This document shows, in pieces, positions 1 through 5,179 of a stretch of DNA of 6,026 nucleotides. The stretch comes from Gammaproteobacteria bacterium (GTDB lineage: Bacteria > Pseudomonadota > Gammaproteobacteria > Pseudomonadales > Azotimanducaceae), in NCBI GenBank assembly GCA_002690405.1, contig NZEI01000020.1, positions 78,640 to 84,665 on the forward strand. Reading direction: 5' to 3'. The position numbers and the translations under genes were made by a program. The first letter of the stretch is position 1; each line of letters starts with the position of its first letter. The notes below the pieces were generated by a model, which saw only the letters and a program-made list of their open reading frames with translations, did no database searches and was not told the origin of the DNA.

Positions 1-525
1 GGCGGCCAGCGCCAACGCATCGGTATTGCCCGGGCGCTGATATTACAGCCCGAATTTGTCGTATGCGACGAACCCATTTCCGCATTAGACGTCTCCGTTC
101 AAGCCCAGGTAATCAATCTACTCGGTGACCTTAAGGCCAGTATGGGACTGACCCTTTTGTTTATCGCCCATGACCTGTCCATGGTGCGCTATATCAGTGA
201 CCGAATGGCGGTTATGTATCTGGGTGGTCTGGTAGAAATTGGTACTGCGGACGATGTATTTTTTGAGCCCAAACACCCCTATACCCAGACTTTAATCGCC
301 TCCAATCCAGAAGCTGATCCGCAGAGTGAGCGCGAGCGCGCCTCAACAAATATTCAGGGGGAAATTCCCTCGCCGGTAAACGTGCCAGCGGGTTGTCGTT
401 TCGCTAACCGCTGCCCGCAAGCTCATGCAGAGTGCCACCACATCACCCCGAAGCTATTGCCTATTGATAACTCAGACAATCCGCGCAGCGTGGCCTGCCA
501 CCTGTTCCATCCAGCCGAGGTTTAA
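1..525 (+). CDS. Oligopeptide/dipeptide ABC transporter ATP-binding protein, OppF/DppF-like (3' part, start outside window)
   Basis: This is the C-terminal 174 residues of the ATPase that powers import of peptides (or a related solute) through an Opp/Dpp/nickel-type inner-membrane ABC transporter. The reading frame is open from base 1, so the Walker A half lies upstream. Visible motifs, numbered from the window start, are the signature GGQRQRIGIARAL (1-13), Walker B ending in D23-E24, the D-loop SALD (27-30) and the H-loop histidine H57 in FIAHDLS. They are followed by the oligo_HPY C-terminal extension, with HPYTQTL at 92-98 and PAGCRFANRCP at 129-139. Four cysteines (132, 138, 145, 166) match the positions that hold an iron-sulfur cluster in some family members. 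The VCDEPISALDVSVQAQ wording resembles OppF/DppF more than OppD/DppD, but substrate and exact symbol cannot be decided here. It is probably the last gene of its operon, since terminators follow. Confidence 0.93.
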   Translation, partial: GGQRQRIGIARALILQPEFVVCDEPISALDVSVQAQVINLLGDLKASMGLTLLFIAHDLSMVRYISDRMAVMYLGGLVEIGTADDVFFEPKHPYTQTLIASNPEADPQSERERASTNIQGEIPSPVNVPAGCRFANRCPQAHAECHHITPKLLPIDNSDNPRSVACHLFHPAEV

Positions 526-593
526 ACTACGGCAGCGCAACGCGTCCGCAATCAGGCAAAAAATCGACGCGTATACTCGCCAGTAGCCCGGGC

Positions 594-616
594 AAAAGCC
601 GGCAGAGCCGTTTTTT
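594..616 (+). terminator. Weak intrinsic terminator candidate after the ABC ATPase
   Basis: A short GC stem CGGC-AGA-GCCG (600-610) is followed directly by six T (611-616). Four A at 594-597 could extend the stem past a two-base bulge. The stem is only 4 bp, so efficiency is doubtful. It would act on the ABC operon ahead of the stronger terminator at 624-658. Confidence 0.35.
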
Positions 617-623
617 GGTGAAA

Positions 624-658
624 AAAAACCCGTTAACACCATGTGCCAACGGGTTTTT
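624..658. terminator. Bidirectional rho-independent terminator between convergent genes
   Basis: A perfect 11-bp inverted repeat has arms AAAAACCCGTT (624-634) and AACGGGTTTTT (648-658) around a 13-nt loop. Read on the plus strand it ends in five T. Read on the minus strand the A run 621-628 gives eight T directly after the CCCGTT/AACGGG core. It therefore serves both the ABC ATPase (+) and the RNA-binding protein (-), and is stronger in the minus direction. Confidence 0.85.
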
Positions 659-671
659 GCTAGCAGTCCTT

Positions 672-696
672 ACAGCCCACTCAATAAGCGGGCTGT
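672..696 (-). repeat. Hairpin just downstream of the RNA-binding protein gene
   Basis: A perfect 7-bp inverted repeat, ACAGCCC (672-678) and GGGCTGT (690-696), has an 11-nt loop. It begins 22 bases after the stop codon of the minus-strand gene. No T run follows it in either direction, so it is not a complete terminator. It may protect the mRNA 3' end or act together with the terminator at 624-658. Confidence 0.5.
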
Positions 697-718
697 CCGG
701 AGTTTGGCCAGTCGCTGC

Positions 719-1003
719 TTAGAAGCGTCGACCACCGCCACCGGGACGACCACCGCCAGAACGCTCTTTGCTTTGAGCCTCATTTACCCGCAGTGCCCGT
801 CCTTTGAAATCTTGACCGTTAAGAGCTTCGATCGCGGCGTCAGCGCCGTCTTCCATCTCAACAAATCCAAATCCTCGTGAACGACCGGTTTCGCGATCAG
901 TAATAACCGACGCTGATGCCACACTACCGTGCTCTGAGAACAGAGATTGCAGATCTTCGTCAGCAACCGCCCAAGCGAGGTTACCTACATATAGTTTCTT
1001 CAC
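719..1003 (-). CDS. Glycine-rich RNA-binding protein with a single RRM domain
   Basis: This is a cytoplasmic single-stranded-RNA-binding protein of 94 residues. Nearly all of it is one RRM: RNP2 is LYVGNL (residues 4-9) and RNP1 is RGFGFVEM (43-50), with aromatic positions Y5, F45 and F47 for base stacking. A short Gly/Arg tail (81-94, ending GGRPGGGGRRF) follows. It resembles the small RNP-1-like proteins of proteobacteria and cyanobacteria, some of which are cold-induced; the role here is inferred from family only. I chose the GTG at 1003 because AAGGAG (1020-1015) lies 11 bases upstream, the domain begins right there (V/M-K-K-L-Y-V-G-N-L), and family members have about this length. The frame stays open to a further ATG at 1159, but those 52 extra residues look like translated leader and resemble no domain I know. 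The gene faces the ABC ATPase and shares its terminator. Confidence 0.9.
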   Translation of the reverse strand: MKKLYVGNLAWAVADEDLQSLFSEHGSVASASVITDRETGRSRGFGFVEMEDGADAAIEALNGQDFKGRALRVNEAQSKERSGGGRPGGGGRRF

Positions 1004-1014
1004 AGCTCTTTTTG

Positions 1015-1020
1015 CTCCTT
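1015..1020 (-). promoter_or_regulatory. Ribosome binding site that decides the GTG start
   Basis: The minus strand reads AAGGAG here, 11 bases before the GTG at 1003. No similarly good site was seen before the upstream in-frame ATG at 1159. This supports the short 94-residue form of the RNA-binding protein. Confidence 0.65.
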
Positions 1021-1173
1021 TACTTTTACGTTTGATAAGCGCTGAGTTTCTCCCTTTGGAGTCCTTCGACCAATCAAACCTAAGACTTTGACGAATCCAC
1101 CCTCCGACATCGCTGTCTGGAGCAGATTTCTCTATCGAGTCCAACAACTGACACACCATTCGTGAGCCAGAAA

Positions 1174-1228
1174 AAGGAACAATCGGGCGACCCTAGGAAG
1201 GGTACGGGAACGTTGACTAAGGAACAAT
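1174..1228. repeat. 10-bp direct repeat AAGGAACAAT, two copies 45 bp apart
   Basis: AAGGAACAAT occurs at 1174-1183 and again at 1219-1228, in the presumed promoter/leader region of the RNA-binding protein gene. Both copies continue with similar G-containing sequence (CGGG and GGGT). It could be a paired binding site or chance. Confidence 0.4.
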
Positions 1229-1280
1229 GGGTAATTTATTAAGTTTTATTTGACCCAAGTGGGGAAAAAGCGTAACAAAT

Positions 1281-1826
1281 TCAACTTTTATTGTTACTTT
1301 CGTACCACTTTCGCCGCATACGTAGTATCGATTCCTCTTCGGTATAGCGCTCTAACTCGTCTATTTTTACCCAAGCCAGATCCAGAGATTCTTCACTTAT
1401 ACGGAACTTTTCGCCGCTCGCTTGGATCTGATAGCGCACGTCAAAATGGTAATGCGCTGGGTCATTTTTACGCGCCGGAATCTCATGCACATCCAAATCA
1501 AAGATATCTGGGTTAAGTAATTGTACTGTTAAGCCAGATTCTTCGTGGGCTTCGCGCATCGCGACCTCATCGGTGCTCGGGTCGCCATCGCTGTGCCCGC
1601 CCAGCTGCAACCACATATTGAGTTTGCGATGGTGAGTTAACAACACCCGCTGCTGATCCGGGCTAACCAGCCAAGCTGATCCTGTAATGTGACCGTGCCA
1701 GCAGTCCCGATCAAAACAATCCGCATGGTTCTTAACTAACTCTTTGAAGCGCTCGACTACGCCAACTTCTTGCGGATAACGTGCCGAGTAGCTGTCTATC
1801 GCTTCGAGCAGATTGCGTCTGTGCAT
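1281..1826 (-). CDS. NUDIX hydrolase
   Basis: This is a cytoplasmic hydrolase of the NUDIX superfamily, which cleaves nucleoside diphosphates linked to another moiety using Mg2+ or Mn2+. The substrate cannot be read from the sequence. From the ATG at 1826 it is 181 residues. The N-terminal 45 residues are helical-looking, then comes the fold core with GSAWLVSPDQQRVLLTHHRK (49-68). The NUDIX box spans 77-99, with the catalytic REAHEESGL intact (R91, E92, E95, E96, G98). The usual first box glutamate is replaced by P83, in a GGHSDGDP context seen in a subset of the family. HYHFDVRY (125-132) is a further conserved-looking strand. A TTG 18 bases upstream (1844) is in frame, but the ATG is preferred because AGGGA lies 5 bases before it and a candidate promoter would start transcription near 1850. 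It is divergent from the ABM-fold gene. Confidence 0.88.
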   Translation of the reverse strand: MHRRNLLEAIDSYSARYPQEVGVVERFKELVKNHADCFDRDCWHGHITGSAWLVSPDQQRVLLTHHRKLNMWLQLGGHSDGDPSTDEVAMREAHEESGLTVQLLNPDIFDLDVHEIPARKNDPAHYHFDVRYQIQASGEKFRISEESLDLAWVKIDELERYTEEESILRMRRKWYESNNKS

Positions 1827-1856
1827 AAGAGTCCCTATTCTCAATCTGGGATCGAG

Positions 1857-1885
1857 TTTACACGCTCGTATCTTTTATTTAGCAA
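1857..1885 (-). promoter_or_regulatory. Candidate sigma-70 promoter for the NUDIX gene
   Basis: On the minus strand TTGCTA (1885-1880) and TGTAAA (1862-1857) are separated by 17 bases and each matches the consensus at 4 of 6 positions. Transcription would start near 1850, about 24 bases before the ATG at 1826. On the plus strand the same bases read TTTACA-17-TAGCAA, a weaker possibility for the divergent gene. Confidence 0.35.
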
Positions 1886-1918
1886 TCACTGATCTTTATT
1901 CGATCACTATTCACTGAT
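1886..1918. repeat. Short iterated motifs in the divergent intergenic region
   Basis: TCACTGAT occurs at 1886-1893 and 1911-1918, with a related GATCACT between them (1902-1908). TGATC (1890-1894) and GATCA (1902-1906) form a short inverted repeat with a 7-base spacer. The arrangement lies just upstream of the ABM-fold gene's ribosome binding site and would suit a small operator, but the motifs are short. Confidence 0.3.
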
Positions 1919-1930
1919 GAGGAGAGGCAT

Positions 1931-2215
1931 ATGTTGGCAGTTATCGCCAAGTTAAACGTAAAAGAGGGTTCAGAGGCGGCATTCGAGGAAGTCATGCTCG
2001 ACCTGGCTGCAAAGGTAAATGCCAATGAGCCTGGCTGCCATTTGTACAAGCTGTGCAAAGACGCAGACGGTAATTACACAGTGATGGAACTTTATGAGGA
2101 TGAAGCTGCGATGGCCGCACACGGACAGTCAGAGCACTTCAAAGCGGCCGGAGCCGGTTTTAAAGGCTTGATGGGTGGCGCTCCAGAAATCATACGCATG
2201 GAAGTCGTGGGCTAA
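1931..2215 (+). CDS. Antibiotic biosynthesis monooxygenase (ABM/YgiN-like) domain protein
   Basis: This small cytoplasmic protein of 94 residues consists of one dimeric alpha+beta barrel (ABM) domain. Family members include cofactor-free quinol monooxygenases such as YgiN and many uncharacterised stress or housekeeping proteins, so the name should not be read as antibiotic synthesis. Typical features are the N-terminal strand AVIAKLNVKEGSEAAFEE (3-20), the GCHLYKLCKDADG turn (35-47), the strand YTVMELYEDEAAMAAH (49-64) and HF at 69-70. H64 and H69 sit where family members line the pocket. The start is secure: AGGAG (1920-1924) is 6 bases before the ATG. It diverges from the NUDIX gene and converges on cobT, so it is probably monocistronic. 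The substrate is unknown. Confidence 0.88.
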   Translation: MLAVIAKLNVKEGSEAAFEEVMLDLAAKVNANEPGCHLYKLCKDADGNYTVMELYEDEAAMAAHGQSEHFKAAGAGFKGLMGGAPEIIRMEVVG

Positions 2216-2226
2216 TGCCTAATTTG

Positions 2227-2250
2227 GGGTTAGGGCCTTGGCTCTAACCC
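2227..2250. terminator. Hairpin between convergent ABM-fold gene and cobT (possible bidirectional terminator)
   Basis: A 10-bp stem (2227-2236 with 2241-2250, one G-T wobble) closes a CTTG loop on a C-G pair, a stable tetraloop type. It lies 11 bases after the ABM-fold stop and 16 bases after the cobT stop. Neither side has a real T run, so it may end transcription inefficiently or serve as a 3' end barrier. Confidence 0.55.
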
Positions 2251-2266
2251 TACCACCCGGCGCGCC

Positions 2267-4078
2267 TTAGTCTTTGATGTCGAACAGCTCAGCCAGTTGT
2301 TCCGTCATTGCTCCACCTAATTGCTCGGCATCTGTAATGGTCACAGCACGCTTGTAGTGGTGAGTGACATCATGGCCAATACCAATTGCGACCAACTCCA
2401 CCGGCGAATGATTTTCGATCATGTCGATCGCATACTTGAGGTGTTGTTCCAAAAAGTTGCTTGGGTTTACCAACAACGTCGAGTTGTCCACCGGTAAGCC
2501 ATCGGAAATCACCATCATCACCTTACGCTGTTCGTTACGGGTAACGATACGGTTATGCGCCCAAATCAGCGCTTCGCCGTCGATATTCTCTTTCAGTAAT
2601 TCCTCGCGCATCATCAGACCTAGATTACGTCGCGCTCTCGACCACGGATCGTCTGCAGATTTATAAACAATATGCCTGACATCATTCAGTCGCCCAGGGT
2701 TGGACGGTTTATTGGCATTGATCCAATCTTCTCGAGATTGACCGCCACGCCACGCCCGGGTAGTAAACCCAAGAATTTCTACCCGCACCGAGCAGCGCTC
2801 GAGAGTACGCCCCATAATGTCTGCACACATGGCGGCGATGGTAATTGAACGACCGCGCATAGATCCGGAACTGTCGATCAGTAGCGTCACCACGGTGTCG
2901 CGAAACTTCATCTCTTTTTCTTGTTTGTACGCCAATGGGTTCATTGGATCGATGATCACCTGAGTGAGCCGTGCCGCATCTAACATGCCTTCTTCTAAAT
3001 CGAATTCCCAGGTGCGGTTCTGCTTGGCCATTAGGCGACGCTGCAGGCGGTTCGCTAGCTTTGATGTGGCATGGTGCAAACTCTGCAGCTGCTGATCGAG
3101 CATCCTTCTGAGGCGCGTCAGCTCCTCAGCATCACACAACTCTTCAGCCTTGATTATTTCGTCGTACTTATCGGTAAAACTCGAGTAATTAAAGTCCACC
3201 GAAATGCGCCCAGCATCATCAGGCATGGGTACCGGCGCTTCATCTGGATCCGCTTCGCCTGCGGCATCGTCCATGTCTGCATGGGCATCCATTTCTACCG
3301 TGGTGGCTTCGCCATCAGTGCTTTCCTCGCCGCCCGATTCATCATCGAGCATCACATCTTCAGGACTAAATTCCGCTTCCGAGTCTTGGGACTCGTCCAT
3401 GGTTTCAATGTCATCTGGATTAGTCTCGCCATCCATCGGATCATCAAGATCAACCGGCAGTCCAAGATCAGCAATAATATTGCGGCACAGATTTGCAAAT
3501 TGCGCCTGATCACCCACGTGCGCACGCAACGCCTCGATGTGCTCGCCAGCGCTTTCCAAAACATGCTCGCGCCAATACTGCACAACGTTCTCAGCACTCG
3601 GCGGTAGCTCGCGCCCCGTCAGTTGCTGACGCACAATTAATCCAACCGCTACAGACAAGGGGGCGTCCGCCTCGGCGGTTACTGCATCAAAGGCTGCCTG
3701 CCGACACTGGGCTTCTAGGTGCGCATCCAAATTCCCAGCGACCCCCTCCATACGCTGGGCGCCCAAGGATGCGATACGAGCGGATTCAATCCATTCGAAC
3801 ATCTCTTGAGCGGGGCCACCCTGTGGGCTGAAACGTGCATGCAACTGGGCGTTGTGGTGGCGATAACGCAGGGCGTACTCGTCCCCAATGCCACGCACGG
3901 CATCAATCTCGGCTGCACTGGCGCCTTGCGATGGCAATGGCAGACGTATCCGATCGCCCTGAGCGGTAGGCGCACCGGGACCAAAATTTACGTCCAGTTC
4001 ATCGTTCTCAGCAATCGCCCGGATGGCGGCTGTAGTCGCCCGCTTGAAGGGTTCAAGCGGATTGTCGACGTCGTTCAT
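2267..4078 (-). CDS. cobT: Cobaltochelatase subunit CobT (VWA-domain subunit)
   Basis: CobT partners with the AAA+ ATPase CobS; together with CobN they insert Co2+ into hydrogenobyrinate a,c-diamide in the aerobic cobalamin pathway, in the cytoplasm. The protein has 603 residues, slightly shorter than the roughly 630 of the classical enzyme. An N-terminal domain (1-205, start MNDVDNPLEPFKRATTAAIR) is followed by a strongly acidic linker (about 209-290), a conserved block RISVDFNYSSFTDKYDEII (291-309), and a C-terminal von Willebrand A domain (about 395-603). The MIDAS metal site is visible as DSSGS (402-406), with T439/T440 in GFTT and D526 in ISDG. The ATG at 4078 lies 6 bases after the cobS stop without a good Shine-Dalgarno site, so translation is probably coupled to cobS. 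No cobN is in the window. An alternative job with another partner is possible, but the family call is firm. Confidence 0.95.
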   Translation of the reverse strand: MNDVDNPLEPFKRATTAAIRAIAENDELDVNFGPGAPTAQGDRIRLPLPSQGASAAEIDAVRGIGDEYALRYRHHNAQLHARFSPQGGPAQEMFEWIESARIASLGAQRMEGVAGNLDAHLEAQCRQAAFDAVTAEADAPLSVAVGLIVRQQLTGRELPPSAENVVQYWREHVLESAGEHIEALRAHVGDQAQFANLCRNIIADLGLPVDLDDPMDGETNPDDIETMDESQDSEAEFSPEDVMLDDESGGEESTDGEATTVEMDAHADMDDAAGEADPDEAPVPMPDDAGRISVDFNYSSFTDKYDEIIKAEELCDAEELTRLRRMLDQQLQSLHHATSKLANRLQRRLMAKQNRTWEFDLEEGMLDAARLTQVIIDPMNPLAYKQEKEMKFRDTVVTLLIDSSGSMRGRSITIAAMCADIMGRTLERCSVRVEILGFTTRAWRGGQSREDWINANKPSNPGRLNDVRHIVYKSADDPWSRARRNLGLMMREELLKENIDGEALIWAHNRIVTRNEQRKVMMVISDGLPVDNSTLLVNPSNFLEQHLKYAIDMIENHSPVELVAIGIGHDVTHHYKRAVTITDAEQLGGAMTEQLAELFDIKD

Positions 4079-4084
4079 TTAGGC

Positions 4085-5089
4085 TTAGGCCGATTTCAGC
4101 GTAATGCCAGCTGTGGCATCGCCCAGGTCTTCGCCCAAGCAGCGTTGATAATATTCAGCAACGATCGGCCGCTCCAGTTCATCGCATTTATTCAGGAACG
4201 TCACCCTAAATGCAAAACCCACGTCACCAAAGATTTCGCTGTTTTGTGCCCAAGTGAGCACTGTTCTCGGTGACATCACAGTGGATACGTCGCCATTGAC
4301 GAAGCCCTTACGAGTAAGATCTGCGACGCTCACCATATTACCAATCAAGCGCTCGCCCTTCGCACCCTTGGCAAAAGCTGCAACCTTACCCCTTATGATC
4401 TCAACTTCTGCCTCGTGCTCGAGATAGTTCAGAGTTGATACGATACTCCAACGGTCCATTTGACCCTGATTAATCTGCTGGGTGCCGTGATAGAGGCCGG
4501 TGGTATCACCCAAACCCACCGTATTCGTCGTAGCGAAGAGTCTAAAAAACGGATTTGGATCAATCACCTTGTTTTGGTCGAGCAAGGTGAGCTTACCCTC
4601 AACCTCGAGGATACGCTGGATCACGAACATCACGTCTGGCCGCCCAGCATCGTATTCATCAAAGACCAGGGCTACTGGATGCTGCAGCGCCCAGGGCAAA
4701 ATGCCTTCACGAAATTCAGTAATCTGTTTGCCGTCTTGCAGCACGATTGCATCTTTACCAATAAGATCAATCCGGCTGATATGACTGTCTAAGTTGACTC
4801 GTATACACGGCCAGTTGAGACGTGCGGCCACTTGCTCGATATGCGTAGACTTACCCGTACCGTGATAGCCCTGAACCATGACCCGACGGTTATGTGCGAA
4901 GCCTGCAAGAATGGCCAAAGTAGTATCGCGGTCGAATCGATAATCAGGATCTATCGCCGGAACATAATCTGTTCTTTCGCTGAAAGCTGGCACCGATAGT
5001 TCTTGATCAATTCCAAAGGCTTCGCGCACACTTACGGTGGTATCCGGAGTGAATGACGGGGTTATTCCTGCTACTGCTTGATCAGACAC
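4085..5089 (-). CDS. cobS: Cobaltochelatase subunit CobS (AAA+ ATPase)
   Basis: CobS is the MoxR-class AAA+ ATPase that forms a ring complex with CobT and drives cobalt insertion by CobN. From the GTG at 5089 it has 334 residues, against about 332 in the classical enzyme. In order there are the family's N-terminal block VREAFGIDQELSVPAFSERT (21-40), Walker A GYHGTGKS (74-81), Walker B ALVFDEYD (140-147, D144/E145), sensor 1 ATTNT (186-190), an arginine-finger candidate R213 in MDRW, and a sensor 2 candidate R275 in SPRT. A TTG at 5113 would add 8 residues, but the GTG has AGGA exactly 6 bases upstream and gives the family length. It is the first gene of the cobS-cobT operon and is divergent from the histidine phosphatase. 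It is distinct from ChlI/BchI because of the CobS-specific N-terminus and the CobT partner. Confidence 0.95.
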   Translation of the reverse strand: MSDQAVAGITPSFTPDTTVSVREAFGIDQELSVPAFSERTDYVPAIDPDYRFDRDTTLAILAGFAHNRRVMVQGYHGTGKSTHIEQVAARLNWPCIRVNLDSHISRIDLIGKDAIVLQDGKQITEFREGILPWALQHPVALVFDEYDAGRPDVMFVIQRILEVEGKLTLLDQNKVIDPNPFFRLFATTNTVGLGDTTGLYHGTQQINQGQMDRWSIVSTLNYLEHEAEVEIIRGKVAAFAKGAKGERLIGNMVSVADLTRKGFVNGDVSTVMSPRTVLTWAQNSEIFGDVGFAFRVTFLNKCDELERPIVAEYYQRCLGEDLGDATAGITLKSA

Positions 5090-5095
5090 GCTAAT

Positions 5096-5099
5096 TCCT
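5096..5099 (-). promoter_or_regulatory. Ribosome binding site that decides the cobS GTG start
   Basis: The minus strand reads AGGA here, 6 bases before GTG (5089-5087). The longer TTG reading (5113) has no such site. Confidence 0.6.
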
Positions 5100-5119
5100 A
5101 GACATTGTTGCAAAGCATT

Positions 5120-5125
5120 ATTGTA
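5120..5125 (-). promoter_or_regulatory. Candidate -10 element for cobS
   Basis: The minus strand reads TACAAT, matching 5 of 6 consensus bases. Transcription would start near 5113, giving a leader of about 24 bases to the GTG. No good -35 box stands 16-18 bases upstream, so an activator may be needed or the match may be chance. A start near 5113 would also argue against the TTG start. Confidence 0.3.
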
Positions 5126-5179
5126 GGCAACCGGATGCTAAATCACGAGGGTTGGTGACGAATAACAGGAACGGTAAAT

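Larger units (their letters stand above)
1004..1280. other. Non-coding stretch upstream of the RNA-binding protein gene
   Basis: This region separates two same-strand genes, the NUDIX hydrolase ending at 1281 and the RNA-binding protein starting at 1003. It should hold the promoter and leader of the latter. It contains an AT-rich patch (1231-1251) and a 10-bp direct repeat (1174-1183 and 1219-1228). On the minus strand the second copy overlaps a TTGTTC that is followed after 17 bases by TACCCT, a poor sigma-70 match. I found no convincing promoter, no clear terminator for the NUDIX gene and no recognisable RNA element. Confidence 0.5.

Noticed and set aside
539..573. Two ACGCGT hexamers after the ABC ATPase gene
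   Set aside because: Six-base matches this short are expected by chance and have no supporting structure.
641..880. 79-codon open frame on the plus strand opposite the RNA-binding protein
   Set aside because: Its start lies inside the loop of the terminator hairpin and the rest is antisense to the RRM gene.
1229..1256. Possible terminator hairpin for the NUDIX gene (GGGT...ACCC)
   Set aside because: Only four outer pairs form before mismatches in an AT-rich interior, so the structure would be unstable.
1250..1516. 88-codon open frame on the plus strand opposite the NUDIX gene
   Set aside because: It is antisense to a clear NUDIX hydrolase and has no domain of its own.
3071..3607. 178-codon open frame on the plus strand opposite cobT
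   Set aside because: It lies entirely within the well-supported cobT gene on the other strand, has no recognisable domain and no ribosome binding site that I can see.
3719..4273. 184-codon open frame on the plus strand across the cobT/cobS junction
   Set aside because: It overlaps both real genes antisense and shows no family resemblance; it is a shadow of their codon usage.
5090..5179. Cobalamin riboswitch upstream of cobS
   Set aside because: The intergenic region is only 90 bases, far shorter than a cobalamin riboswitch, and I see no B12-box-like sequence.
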